DNA of 64,000 nt from assembly GCA_013824115.1 (NCBI GenBank), contig PNNG01000010.1, positions 122,461 through 186,460 on the forward strand. The letters are read 5' to 3'. A program made the position numbers and the translations under genes. The notes beneath the pieces are model-generated. The model did not search any database, was not told the DNA's origin, and saw only the letters and a program-made list of their open reading frames with translations. Source of the stretch: Sphingobacteriaceae bacterium. GTDB lineage: Bacteria; Bacteroidota; Bacteroidia; UBA7662. This document shows, piece after piece, positions 1 to 9,852 of the stretch (the first letter of the stretch is position 1; each line of letters starts with the position of its first letter).

Positions 1-2
1 TG

Positions 3-1913
3 TACGTGGGCATCAATAGTCTGCATAAAATTGCCAAATACAGTGGTAAAGAAGGGGTTCCGCCCCGAATCAACAAACTAGGCAGCGATGCTTGGGAAAA
101 GCTTAAAACCAAGACCAAGAGCAAGGTTAAAGACATTGCCAAGGACCTCATAGCACTGTATGCGAAACGCAAGGGCACCAAGGGCTTTGCCTTCTCACCC
201 GACAGCTACCTGCAGAACGAGCTTGAAGCCAGCTTCATTTATGAAGACACTCCCGACCAATACAAAGCAACCGAAGCCACCAAGGCCGACATGCAAAAGG
301 CCTATCCGATGGACCGGCTGGTGTGCGGCGATGTAGGCTTCGGTAAAACCGAAATTGCCATCCGTGCGGCTTTCAAAGCAGCTACCGACGGCAAGCAAGT
401 GGCAGTGCTGGTACCCACAACTATATTGGCCTTGCAGCATTTTAAAACTTTCAGCAAGCGTTTGGCCGAATTCCCGGTAACGGTTGATTATCTCAACCGC
501 TTTCGTTCAGCCAAAGAGCAAAAAGAAGTGCTCGAGAAGCTCGAGCAAGGCAAAATCGACATCCTCATTGGCACCCATAAGCTGGTTGGCAAGAGCGTGA
601 AGTTCAAAGACATTGGCCTGCTTGTGATTGACGAGGAGCAGAAATTTGGGGTAGGTGTAAAAGAAAAACTGCGTCAGCTGCGGGTGAATGTAGATACGTT
701 AACGCTCACCGCCACACCCATTCCGCGCACCTTGCAGTTTTCGCTGATGGGTGCCCGTGACTTAAGCGTCATCAGCACACCGCCGCCGAACAGGCAGCCT
801 GTACATACCGAGTTGATTGTGCTCGACGAGGAAAAAATTCAGGATGCCATCAATTACGAAGTCGACCGCGGGGGTCAGGTATTTTTTGTGCACAACCGCG
901 TGGGCAACATCCAGGATGTGGCACAGATGATACGAAAACTCTGTCCACGCATGAGCATTTGCGTGGGCCACGGCCAAATGGACGGCGACGAGCTCGAAGA
1001 CGTGCTGCTCGACTTTATCGACGGCAGGTACGATGTGCTGGTAGCCACAAACATCATTGAATCGGGTCTCGATATTCCCAATGCCAACACCATCATTATC
1101 AACCAAGCGCAGAATTTCGGCCTCAGCGATTTGCACCAGATGCGGGGTCGTGTGGGCCGGTCAAACATCAAGGCCTTTTGCTACCTGGTAACACCCCCTT
1201 TGAGCACACTTACCACCGAAGCTCGCAAGCGACTCAAAGCCCTAGAAGAATATAGCGATTTGGGAAGCGGCTTTCAAATTGCCATGCGCGACCTCGACAT
1301 TCGCGGGGCTGGCAATATGCTGGGAGCCGAGCAAAGTGGTTTCATCACTGAAATCGGCTTTGATATGTATCAGAAAATTTTGGATGAAGCCCTGCGTGAG
1401 TTACGCGATACCGAGTTTGCCGGCTTATTCGACGAGCCCCAGCAGCAGGAATTTGTGCGCGATGTGCAACTGGATACCGACTTAGCTGCTTTGCTTCCCG
1501 ATTCCTATGTTCGCAGCACCAGCGAACGCTTGAGCTTGTATATGCAGCTCGACAATACTGAAACCGAAGAAGGCTTGGAGCGCTTCAAAAACGAGCTGAT
1601 TGACCGTTTTGGTCAGCTACCTACCCAAGCCGAAACGCTATTGAGCCTCATTCGATTGCGTTGGGAGGCCAAAGCCTTGGGTATGGAAAGAGTCCTGCTA
1701 AAAAGCGGCAAAATGAAGTGCTTTTTTGTGCCAGGCAATAACGAACGCTTTTACCAGAGCGAGGTATTCGGGCAAATTCTTGCCTATGTGCAACAGCATC
1801 CCCATTTGGTGAACTTGAAACAAGTAAAAGCCACCGTACTGCTGGAGTTTGAAGGAGTACGCGAGGCGGAGGTGGCGTTGCTTCGTTTGCAGGCCTTGCG
1901 CGCCAATAACTAA
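3..1913 (+). CDS. mfd: Transcription-repair coupling factor Mfd, C-terminal part (5' end outside window)
   Basis: Superfamily 2 helicase motifs (DRLVCGDVGFGKTEIAIRAAF, DEEQKFGVGVKEKLR, LTATPIPRTLQFSLMGARDLS, QMRGRVGRS); reading frame open to the window start. Confidence 0.95.
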   Translation, partial: YVGINSLHKIAKYSGKEGVPPRINKLGSDAWEKLKTKTKSKVKDIAKDLIALYAKRKGTKGFAFSPDSYLQNELEASFIYEDTPDQYKATEATKADMQKAYPMDRLVCGDVGFGKTEIAIRAAFKAATDGKQVAVLVPTTILALQHFKTFSKRLAEFPVTVDYLNRFRSAKEQKEVLEKLEQGKIDILIGTHKLVGKSVKFKDIGLLVIDEEQKFGVGVKEKLRQLRVNVDTLTLTATPIPRTLQFSLMGARDLSVISTPPPNRQPVHTELIVLDEEKIQDAINYEVDRGGQVFFVHNRVGNIQDVAQMIRKLCPRMSICVGHGQMDGDELEDVLLDFIDGRYDVLVATNIIESGLDIPNANTIIINQAQNFGLSDLHQMRGRVGRSNIKAFCYLVTPPLSTLTTEARKRLKALEEYSDLGSGFQIAMRDLDIRGAGNMLGAEQSGFITEIGFDMYQKILDEALRELRDTEFAGLFDEPQQQEFVRDVQLDTDLAALLPDSYVRSTSERLSLYMQLDNTETEEGLERFKNELIDRFGQLPTQAETLLSLIRLRWEAKALGMERVLLKSGKMKCFFVPGNNERFYQSEVFGQILAYVQQHPHLVNLKQVKATVLLEFEGVREAEVALLRLQALRANN

Positions 1914-1914
1914 A

Positions 1915-1946
1915 AAACCGCAGCCACTTTTGAGCGACTGCGGTTT
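1915..1946. terminator. Bidirectional hairpin terminator between convergent mfd and usp genes
   Basis: Inverted repeat AAACCGCAG ... CTGCGGTTT between convergent genes. Confidence 0.7.
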
Positions 1947-1967
1947 AACGATTCTGCCAATTGGACT

Positions 1968-2816
1968 TTAGCCAGATATAGGGAATACCAAGACCGGAAT
2001 TTCGGCTTTGTACACCATATCGTCGATCACATCTGAGCCGAACAAAGCGTCGAGGAAGGAACGGTGCTCGCGCGATAGAATGATTAAACCGGCATTCATG
2101 GCTTTGATGGCTGCTTCAATACCATCGTCTACATCGCTATCCACAAATTGGTGGAAAGCCATATCGTTATATGCCACGCTGCTATTGGCCAATGATGCAA
2201 AGCCAGCCATTTTAAGCTCCTCTTCGAAGCTCTTCTTTTTGCAAACATGCACCACGTTGATGTGGCTTTTAAGCTCGCGAGCCAATCTACTGATGCGCAA
2301 TAAGATGTTCAAATCGCCTTCCCGAAAATCGGTACCAAACACCATGCTTTTGAGATTCACTTCCTTCACCTTGTTGGTGGTTGCCAAAACCGGACATGGT
2401 GCCAAATCGATGACGCCATTGGTGATGCTATCAAAAACAAATCGGCGCAAACCCGAACTGATGCGGTTGCCCATACATATGAGGTCGTACCGGCCTTCCG
2501 CAGCTTCTTTTACAATGGCTTGAATGGGATTTCCAATGACCAATCGGCTTTCGATTCGCACTTTTAAGCGGGCCAACTCTGCTTTGGCCAATTTAACTTG
2601 TTCTTTCAGCGCAGGTCTGGCTGATTTTTCGAGTTCATTGCGCAATTTATCCTTCCGCAACTCGGTGCTATAAGGCAAATCGAGCGCATGAAACACTGTG
2701 ATTTCCGCTCTCGTCACTCTGGCCAGCTCGCAAGCAATTTTGAGGGCCTGTACCGATTTTTCAGTGAAGTCGGTAGGCACGAGTATTTTCTGAACTACAG
2801 AAGATCTTTTAGCCAT
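1968..2816 (-). CDS. Universal stress protein (tandem Usp domains)
   Basis: KILVPTDFTEKSVQALKIACELA; IQAIVKEAAEGRYDLICMGNR; ~280 aa two-domain Usp typical of Bacteroidota. Confidence 0.85.
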   Translation of the reverse strand: MAKRSSVVQKILVPTDFTEKSVQALKIACELARVTRAEITVFHALDLPYSTELRKDKLRNELEKSARPALKEQVKLAKAELARLKVRIESRLVIGNPIQAIVKEAAEGRYDLICMGNRISSGLRRFVFDSITNGVIDLAPCPVLATTNKVKEVNLKSMVFGTDFREGDLNILLRISRLARELKSHINVVHVCKKKSFEEELKMAGFASLANSSVAYNDMAFHQFVDSDVDDGIEAAIKAMNAGLIILSREHRSFLDALFGSDVIDDMVYKAEIPVLVFPISG

Positions 2817-2817
2817 T

Positions 2818-3651
2818 TCAATGGGTAATATACGTTAACTGGGTGCCAGTGCGCAAAATATGGTCGGCAGTGCTTCCACTGAAGAAACGAGCGATACCGC
2901 TGCCTCCATAGGCCCCCATCACCACCAGCAAATTGCCCTTTTGTGCAGCAAAATAGGGGATTTCGTCTTTGGGTTTGCCAATGAGATCCATGACTTGAAG
3001 ATTTTTGAATCGTAAATTGAGCAATTCTAAAAGCGAGTCCTCAACAGGTTCAATCAGATCGGCCTTTTCGAAAACCCGCAAGAAGTACACAGGCCACTCT
3101 TTACAGTTGGGGCGGAAATTGTGGTAAAAGGCTTCAATGGCGCGTAAGCTGCTGTCGGAACCGTCGTAACAGAGCGCCACCCCATCGGGATTATAACCTC
3201 TTTCGGGCAGTAGCAGCATCGGACAGCGTGATTTGCTAAGCATGTCTTTCACCAATTGCTGATCGCCTTCCATGCTCAAAGTGTTGTAGGCATGGTAACC
3301 CATAAGCATGAGGTCGGCATAACGGCTCTCGCTCACCAGCTCCGATACAGGATCACCCTTCTGGAAATGCACGCGAAATCGAATGCCTGCCTTTTTGCAT
3401 TCCTCCACAAAGTAATTGATGTTTTGTACCGTCTTCTTCTCGCTTTCGTTCATGCTCTCTTTGATCACTTCGAAAGTGTGCTCATAATAAACGGGTTCAC
3501 CGCCTAAAACGGTGTAGTAATCCACCAAAGTAAGGTCTTGCACAAATACCCCGGTTAAAACAGCATGGTGTTCGCGGGCAAGGCGAAAGGCCTGATCGAG
3601 TTGGTCGCCGGCATTGATGCTCTGGTCAACCACAAGCAAAATCTTATCCAT
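2818..3651 (-). CDS. Universal stress protein
   Basis: Usp-like: MDKILLVVDQSINAGDQLDQAFRLA, ADLMLMGYHAYNT, LLVVMGAYGGSGIARFFSGSTADHIL; 1-nt gap to next usp. Confidence 0.8.
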   Translation of the reverse strand: MDKILLVVDQSINAGDQLDQAFRLAREHHAVLTGVFVQDLTLVDYYTVLGGEPVYYEHTFEVIKESMNESEKKTVQNINYFVEECKKAGIRFRVHFQKGDPVSELVSESRYADLMLMGYHAYNTLSMEGDQQLVKDMLSKSRCPMLLLPERGYNPDGVALCYDGSDSSLRAIEAFYHNFRPNCKEWPVYFLRVFEKADLIEPVEDSLLELLNLRFKNLQVMDLIGKPKDEIPYFAAQKGNLLVVMGAYGGSGIARFFSGSTADHILRTGTQLTYITH

Positions 3652-3773
3652 AGGCTAGCGTTTTGGCGCTTGCATAAAGTTACGGCCTTTTTGAACAGGA
3701 TGAAAGAGGAACGAAAGATATAATCTTGCCTTAACAACAGAATTTCCTGTCACTTCGATGGGTTTGGGAAACA

Positions 3774-4667
3774 CTACATAAGCGCAATGCTCGCCACGCC
3801 CGACAAAATGAGCAATTTCAACAAGTTGTTTATTCTTGTATAATCAGTAGGCTGTTTTGCTTGAAAAATAAGCCATCCACAGCCTAAGAGCGCCATGCCG
3901 CAGCCAACAAAATAATAAAGAAGTTGGTTAAGTGGCACCAGGTAATACAGTCCAACAAAGGGAACTATTGCACTCAACATAAGGGCGTAAAGCCAATTTT
4001 TCGTATGCGCAACCCCCTTTACCACGGGCAAGGTTTGGTAACCAAACACCAAATCGCCTTTCATTCCTTCGAGGTCTTTTACCAATTCACGGATTAGGGT
4101 GATGAGTACAATAAAAATGGCATAAATGAGAATGACCTTGTTCACAAAGCCGTAATACACACATACAGCGAAAAAGGCTGCTACCGTGAGAATGGCCGCT
4201 GTGATGTCGCCTAACAACGGCTTTTTGCTGAGCTTGTGCGAGTAAAACCAAAGTGCACCTCCAAAAAGCACGTTGAACAACAGAAGTTCTTTTTTTAAAA
4301 GTGCACTTACAAATAAGCCAACAGCATTGATTAGCACCCAGGCACGTAAAGCCTGCGCCTTGGAAATCACCCGGCCCATGATTACTTCACCGGGCCGATT
4401 GGCAAGGTCTTTCTCTATATCGTAAAACGCATTGATGATGTAACCACCAGCGATAAACAAGGATGTTGATGCAGCTACTCCCAACAGTTTCCAGTCGAGG
4501 AATACCGCATGCCAAGGAGGATCTTGGTGCAAAATAAAATAAGCAGCTAGGTACTGGGCTACTGCCACTACCAGCAGGTTGTACCAGCGGATGAGCGACA
4601 AAAAAGCCAGGAAGCGAATCAGGGTGATGCGCTGTTCCTGGCTGAGTATTTGTATGCGACGGGCCAC
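3774..4667 (-). CDS. UbiA-family prenyltransferase (geranylgeranylglycerol-phosphate geranylgeranyltransferase-like)
   Basis: Polytopic membrane protein with NAFYDIEKDLANRPGEVIMGRVIS (NxxxDxxxD-type motif) and RELVKDLEGMKGD. Confidence 0.85.
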   Translation of the reverse strand: MARRIQILSQEQRITLIRFLAFLSLIRWYNLLVVAVAQYLAAYFILHQDPPWHAVFLDWKLLGVAASTSLFIAGGYIINAFYDIEKDLANRPGEVIMGRVISKAQALRAWVLINAVGLFVSALLKKELLLFNVLFGGALWFYSHKLSKKPLLGDITAAILTVAAFFAVCVYYGFVNKVILIYAIFIVLITLIRELVKDLEGMKGDLVFGYQTLPVVKGVAHTKNWLYALMLSAIVPFVGLYYLVPLNQLLYYFVGCGMALLGCGWLIFQAKQPTDYTRINNLLKLLILSGVASIALM

Positions 4668-4668
4668 G

Positions 4669-5607
4669 TCAGAAGCGATAAATCACCTCGAGCTGGTAGT
4701 CCTTGAGCATTTTACTGGCCTTCTCGTAATCCTGGGTAAAGCCCAAAATGTAGCCACCACCACCTGATCCGCATAATTTGAGGTAATAGGCACGCGAATC
4801 GATGCCCTGCTTCCACAAACCGTGAAACAAATCAGGAATCATAGGTTTAAAATTATCGAATGCCAATTGAGAGAGCTTTCGCAGATTACTGAACAAGGGC
4901 TTCACATCGCCTTTGAGGAAGGCATGAATACACTCATCGTTGTATTTTTTGAATTCAGTGCGAATCATATTGCGGAAACCCTCCTGCTTCAAACGCTCCA
5001 AAAAGAGGTTGACCAAAGGTTGGGTTTCGCCAGGTTCACCAGTATTGAGCAAGAAGATGGCACCATTGCCGGCCTTTTCAGCAGGCAAACTTACTGTACC
5101 CAATTCGGTCTTGCTATTAATGAGAATGGGGATTTTCAAATAACAAATCAGCGGGTCCATGCCCGAAGAGCGGCCGTGGAAATAGCTTTCCAACTGTCCA
5201 AGCACTTGCTTCAAGCTGGCAATCTGCTCACCCGTGAGCTGTTCACTGGGCTCGATTTTTCCAATGGCATAACGGTCGTACACAGCCGCCACGAGGGCTC
5301 CTGAACTGCCGATGCCAAAACCTTGGGGAATGCTTGAATCGAAATACATGCCCGTTGCAATGTCTTTATCGAATGCATCAAGTTGAAGAGCCACTGGCAA
5401 GGTACCTGCGGCTTCGAGACCACGGAGGTACTGCAAATAGCTTTGCAAGTGACCATTGCTGGTACGTGCAGTTTCGCTGTCGATTCCTTCAAATGAAAAT
5501 TGTGCCTGGTATTGGCTGTAAGGAATGCTCAAGCCTTTGGCATCTTCAATGATTCCGTACTCTCCAAAAAGGAGGATTTTGGCGTAATAAAGCGATTCTT
5601 TTATCAT
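4669..5607 (-). CDS. Mevalonate kinase (GHMP family)
   Basis: MIKESLYYAKILLFGEYGII; GFGIGSSGALVAAVYDRY; ESYFHGRSSGMDPLICYL; start at MIKES overlaps the upstream stop as ATGA (ORF track start 5673 is likely too long). Confidence 0.8.
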   Translation of the reverse strand: MIKESLYYAKILLFGEYGIIEDAKGLSIPYSQYQAQFSFEGIDSETARTSNGHLQSYLQYLRGLEAAGTLPVALQLDAFDKDIATGMYFDSSIPQGFGIGSSGALVAAVYDRYAIGKIEPSEQLTGEQIASLKQVLGQLESYFHGRSSGMDPLICYLKIPILINSKTELGTVSLPAEKAGNGAIFLLNTGEPGETQPLVNLFLERLKQEGFRNMIRTEFKKYNDECIHAFLKGDVKPLFSNLRKLSQLAFDNFKPMIPDLFHGLWKQGIDSRAYYLKLCGSGGGGYILGFTQDYEKASKMLKDYQLEVIYRF

Positions 5608-6692
5608 AATCCGGTTTCTAGCAACACGGGACCTTTGCCTACTGCGTCGCAAATATACGCATTCTGTTCGCAATGTTGGGCTAACTCGTTGTCGATGAAA
5701 GCTTTGACGGTTGCAGCGTGCATTTGAGGGTACAGTAGGTGCACATTAGCACCAGCGTCAAGTGTAAAATGCACAGGGACAGCGTTTTGTTTTCTAAAAT
5801 CCCAGATTTTCTCAATAATTGCCACCGTACCGGGTTTCATGAGCAAGAAGTAAGGTTCCGAAGCCATCATCAAGGCATGCAACATCAGGGCTTCTGTTTC
5901 TACCAATGCACCAAATGCGTCCAAATCGCCGCTGGCTAAAATGGCACCCAAGCGAGTGATGCGCTTTTGGGCTTCCTCGAAACGCTGGCTGGCAAATGGA
6001 TGGCCGTGCATGAGTCCATGCCCCACGCTGCTGCTTACCGATTTTTGTCCGGCATGCACCAACAAAATGGTATCTTGATAGGTATTGAACACCTCATCAA
6101 CCTGTCCCGGCCATACCACACCATAGTCTTGACTGCCAGCTGCTACTTCGGGATGGGCACCCCACATCACCAAACCACCGTACACCGATCGGCAAGCAGA
6201 ACCCGAGCCGATGCGCGCAAAATAGCTGGCAGCCTGCATGAAGTCTTCGTCGGGCTGCACGCGCAGCCCGTTGCCCAGCAACTGGTCGATGCCCATGAGG
6301 TTCAAGGCCAGGGCACTCATGCCTGAAGCCGAGGACGCTATGCCGCTGCTGTGGGGAAAAGTATTGCCGGTCTCAATGGTGAGCTGGAAATGCTTGAGCC
6401 AAGGGAAAAAGACACCAATCTTGTCGAAAAAGGCCTGAACCTTGGGCTCAAAAGCCTGGTTTCGTTGACCGTCGAGCCACACTTCCATGCCTCCTCCAGC
6501 CCTGGGCTCAAAGCGAACCCGGGTATCGGTTTTGCAGGCATCAAGGGTGAAACTCACCGAGGCATTGGCGGGTTGCTGGAGTCCGGTTTTGCCCCAGTAT
6601 TTTACCAAGGCGATGTTAGAGGGACTGGTCCAGCGTACGGCGCCGCTCATGGGCTCCCACTGTTCAAGAGGCGTAAAAAAGGGCAGGTTCAT
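5604..6692 (-). CDS. mvaD: Diphosphomevalonate decarboxylase
   Basis: WTSPSNIALVKYWGKTG; NTFPHSSGIASSASGMSALALNL; GSACRSVYGGLVMWG. Confidence 0.93.
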   Translation of the reverse strand: MNLPFFTPLEQWEPMSGAVRWTSPSNIALVKYWGKTGLQQPANASVSFTLDACKTDTRVRFEPRAGGGMEVWLDGQRNQAFEPKVQAFFDKIGVFFPWLKHFQLTIETGNTFPHSSGIASSASGMSALALNLMGIDQLLGNGLRVQPDEDFMQAASYFARIGSGSACRSVYGGLVMWGAHPEVAAGSQDYGVVWPGQVDEVFNTYQDTILLVHAGQKSVSSSVGHGLMHGHPFASQRFEEAQKRITRLGAILASGDLDAFGALVETEALMLHALMMASEPYFLLMKPGTVAIIEKIWDFRKQNAVPVHFTLDAGANVHLLYPQMHAATVKAFIDNELAQHCEQNAYICDAVGKGPVLLETGL

Positions 6693-7603
6693 ACAAGGGT
6701 ATCGTAAGAAAGAACGGTTTCAAAATGGTTGTTGGCCAGCCACTGAAGGCAGGCTTCGGGTTCGGGTAGGCAGAGCAGTACAAAATCGCCACCCCAAGCT
6801 CCCAGCGATTTGGCTTGACCGGGATAACCCGCAAACTGTGTTTCACCCACCGTTTTGCGGCCTAAGGCTTGACCAATGAGGTTTTCGTGCTCAGCTAAGA
6901 GGCTGCTGAATCCTTCCAAATCGGTGACAGTCAAAATAGAACGAGTGAGATCACTTACTTCGCGCAACAGCCCGTCATCGGACTTGCCCGAGCGCAGGTA
7001 AGATTTCACCTCGCGCAGGGAGTTTTGCTTCTGTCCTAAGTACACCCAACGCAATTGATGAGCGAAAGGGGGATTGAATCGCACTGATTGCACCCTAGGT
7101 TGAGGGGATTCACGGGTGTATAAAACAGGCCCGGTTGCCGTGGCACAGGCCAGGTCGTATCCGCTACCGGTTTGGGTAGCAAAGTAAAAGGCAAAGGCAT
7201 CGAGCTGCAGCCATTGGGCCAGAAGTGATACCAGGCTGCTGCTGCTGCCCAAACCCCAATGTCGGTTGAACTCAAGGCGGGTTTGCACCAACCAGCCGGC
7301 TGCCTGCCGCACGCAACCAGGCTTGTGCCTTTCGGCGGCTTGTAGCAGTTGCTGTAAGCGCAAGGCGGCTTCAGCGTCGGTGCTTTGGAGGATGTGCAAG
7401 TCAGGTAGGCGCAATCTTACTTCAAGCCAACGTTGGTCGTGTTCATCGAAAGCCTGCCACCAGAGCTCGCCATTTTCAGTAGGACGTGCTTCCAACCATT
7501 GTCCCTGTCGCGTTGGCAAGGCCAAGGCAGTGGCACCATGCAGCACCAGGTATTCGGCGGTTAAAAGGAGTTTGCCGTGGGCGTAAAAGCGTTCAGCCTG
7601 CAA
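6689..7603 (-). CDS. GHMP kinase; candidate phosphomevalonate kinase-like enzyme
   Basis: FYAHGKLLLTAEYLVLHGATALALPT; HWGLGSSSSLVSLL; TGSGYDLACATATGPVLY; TTG at 7603-7601 abuts the upstream HMGR stop (the only ATG, 7675, lies inside HMGR). Confidence 0.75.
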   Translation of the reverse strand: MQAERFYAHGKLLLTAEYLVLHGATALALPTRQGQWLEARPTENGELWWQAFDEHDQRWLEVRLRLPDLHILQSTDAEAALRLQQLLQAAERHKPGCVRQAAGWLVQTRLEFNRHWGLGSSSSLVSLLAQWLQLDAFAFYFATQTGSGYDLACATATGPVLYTRESPQPRVQSVRFNPPFAHQLRWVYLGQKQNSLREVKSYLRSGKSDDGLLREVSDLTRSILTVTDLEGFSSLLAEHENLIGQALGRKTVGETQFAGYPGQAKSLGAWGGDFVLLCLPEPEACLQWLANNHFETVLSYDTLV

Positions 7604-7604
7604 T

Positions 7605-8957
7605 TTATGCCTGCTTTTTGCCGGGCAGGATTTGCACGGCCGGTTCGCCCCGCAGTTTTTTGAGGAATTCGGCAACGGCCTGGAAGCTCACCACCTTATC
7701 GCTGAAATAGGTCTTGGTGCGCTCCTTTTCCATATCGGTAGCCTCCAACTGGTTGAGGATATTGAGCAGGTGCATTTTCATATGCCCCTTTTGGATGCCT
7801 GTGGTTACCAGCGATTTTACGGCAGCAAAGTTCTGAGCAAGGCCCACCGCAGCGGTGATCATCATCAGCTCTTCGGCATTGGGGTGACCCAACAGCTCGT
7901 GGCTGAATTTCACCATGGGGTGCAGGGTAGTGAGTCCGCCCACTGTACCCATAGCCAATGGAATATCAATCCAGAAGCGGAAAATGCCGTTCTCTACCGA
8001 TACCTTGGTGAGACTGCGGTATTGTCCGTCGCGGGCAGCGTAGGAATGAGCGCAGGCTTCTACAGCGCGGAAGTCGTTGCCAGTAGCCAAAACCACCGAG
8101 TCGATGCCGTTCATAATGCCCTTATTGTGGGTGGTAGCCCGGTAAGGTTCGATGGTAGCAATGCGGATGGCACGGGTGAATTTTTCGATGAATTCTTCGT
8201 TGGTGTAATCGTCACCGTCGGCCAGTTGGTCAACCGCGCAGCTCACCTCGCAACGCACCAAACACTCGGGGGTGTAGTTGCTGAGGATGCACATCACGAT
8301 GGTCACTTCTTTTTCGGCTTCCGCAAAGCGGTCGTCGGTAGCCAAAGCGCGACGCAGGATGCGGGCAAACTCCTCCAGGTTGGAATTGATGAAATTAGCC
8401 CCCATGGCATCCTTGGTTTCAAAAGTGGCATGGAGCTGGAAATAACCGGGCTCTAGATCGCTTTTATTCACCAATTCGATGCTGCTGATGCCACCGCCAC
8501 GTGCTCGCATGTTAGCGGTAATGTCGGCCGTGCCTTCGAGCAATTGCTTACGAAGCTCTGGCATAAAAGCAGCCAGTTTTTCGGCGTCGCCATTCCAGAT
8601 GAAGTGTACCTGACCAATTTTTTTGGTGGAGATTACCTCGGCCTTAAATCCGCCGCGGTTCAACCAGAAAGCCGCACTTTTAGAGGCGGCTGCCACTACC
8701 GAACTTTCTTCTATCACCATGGGAATGGTGTACAACTTGTCGTTGAGTAGGAAGTTGGGGGCCACACCGTAAGGCATGTAGAAGTTAGTGAGGGTGTTTT
8801 CGATGAATTCATCGTGCAGCTTTTGCACTTGTTCGTCGGTATGCCAATAATGGCTCAGCAGTTCGTAGGCCGCTTCGGGGTCTTTGAAATACTGGTTGCT
8901 GATCCACTCTATTTTGGCTGCTTTAGAAAGCTTCGAAAATCCTTTGATGGGCTGCAT
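7605..8957 (-). CDS. Hydroxymethylglutaryl-CoA reductase (class II-like)
   Basis: VIEESSVVAAASKSAAFWLNRGGF; MGTVGGLTTLHPMVKFSHELLGHPNAEELMMITAAVGLAQNFAAVKSLVTTGIQKGHMKMHL; likely start MQPIKGF. Confidence 0.92.
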   Translation of the reverse strand: MQPIKGFSKLSKAAKIEWISNQYFKDPEAAYELLSHYWHTDEQVQKLHDEFIENTLTNFYMPYGVAPNFLLNDKLYTIPMVIEESSVVAAASKSAAFWLNRGGFKAEVISTKKIGQVHFIWNGDAEKLAAFMPELRKQLLEGTADITANMRARGGGISSIELVNKSDLEPGYFQLHATFETKDAMGANFINSNLEEFARILRRALATDDRFAEAEKEVTIVMCILSNYTPECLVRCEVSCAVDQLADGDDYTNEEFIEKFTRAIRIATIEPYRATTHNKGIMNGIDSVVLATGNDFRAVEACAHSYAARDGQYRSLTKVSVENGIFRFWIDIPLAMGTVGGLTTLHPMVKFSHELLGHPNAEELMMITAAVGLAQNFAAVKSLVTTGIQKGHMKMHLLNILNQLEATDMEKERTKTYFSDKVVSFQAVAEFLKKLRGEPAVQILPGKKQA

Positions 8958-9176
8958 GGTAAAAAATTGATGCAAAGTTAGTTAATGCGGGTCGCTTTCA
9001 CACGTAAAGCACCCAAGCATAACCCAACGCATTAAAGATTGTTTTAATGTGTAGGATTTTTAACACTGTGATAGGAATTAGGAGCTACACCTTGTTACAG
9101 CCTAAAAAGTCTTAATTTTCCGAACTTTGAAGCCTCCGATGGCACAAAACAAATTGCTGCAAGCACCCTTCTACCC

Positions 9177-9851
9177 ATGAGCAGTCACCACATCGTACGC
9201 GACAAACAAGAACCGGCCCTCATGGTAGCCAATGGGGCTGCCTGTTCTGAAGAGTTAATAGGCCAGCTGCTCGAGTGGAGCCCGTTCGTTTTGGCCCTCG
9301 ATGGTGCCTTGCCCCGCTTGCATCAATTAGGCATTAAGGTAGATGCCGTTTTAGGCGATTTCGACAGCATGCCCGACAATGCCCGGCATGTGGAGGCTCA
9401 GCAACCCATCAAAGTCATCCATGCGCCCGACCAAAACAAAACCGATTTGGAGAAAGGCCTCGATTATTTGTTGGCAGAAGGCCATCATGCCGTAAATGTA
9501 GTTTGGGCCACCGGTAGGCGTGCCGACCATAATTTGGCTAACCTCAGCAATGTGGTGAAGTATGCAGGAAGGTTGCAAATCAATGTGCTCGACGATTATT
9601 CGCGCATTTACCAATTGCCGTCCTATTTCAAAAAATGGTACCCGGCCGGGAGCATATTGTCGCTCGTTCCCATTGGCCGGGTTGAAGGCATCACCACGCA
9701 TAACCTGCGTTATCCTTTGCTGGGTGAAAGCCTCGAACTGGGCGTGCGCATCGGCACCAGCAATGAAGCCGCCAGCGAAGGTTGGGTTGAGATTACCCAT
9801 AAAAGTGGCCACTTGCTGCTCATGGAATGCTTCGATAGGGACCAGGCCTGA
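9177..9851 (+). CDS. thiN: Thiamine diphosphokinase
   Basis: LALDGALPRLHQLGIKVDAVLGDFDSMP; HAPDQNKTDLEKGLDYLL; GRRADHNLANL. Confidence 0.88.
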   Translation: MSSHHIVRDKQEPALMVANGAACSEELIGQLLEWSPFVLALDGALPRLHQLGIKVDAVLGDFDSMPDNARHVEAQQPIKVIHAPDQNKTDLEKGLDYLLAEGHHAVNVVWATGRRADHNLANLSNVVKYAGRLQINVLDDYSRIYQLPSYFKKWYPAGSILSLVPIGRVEGITTHNLRYPLLGESLELGVRIGTSNEAASEGWVEITHKSGHLLLMECFDRDQA

Positions 9852-9852
9852 G

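Noticed and set aside
2818-3651. Usp pair as an unusual stress system
   Set aside because: Tandem universal stress proteins are common in Bacteroidota; nothing distinctive here
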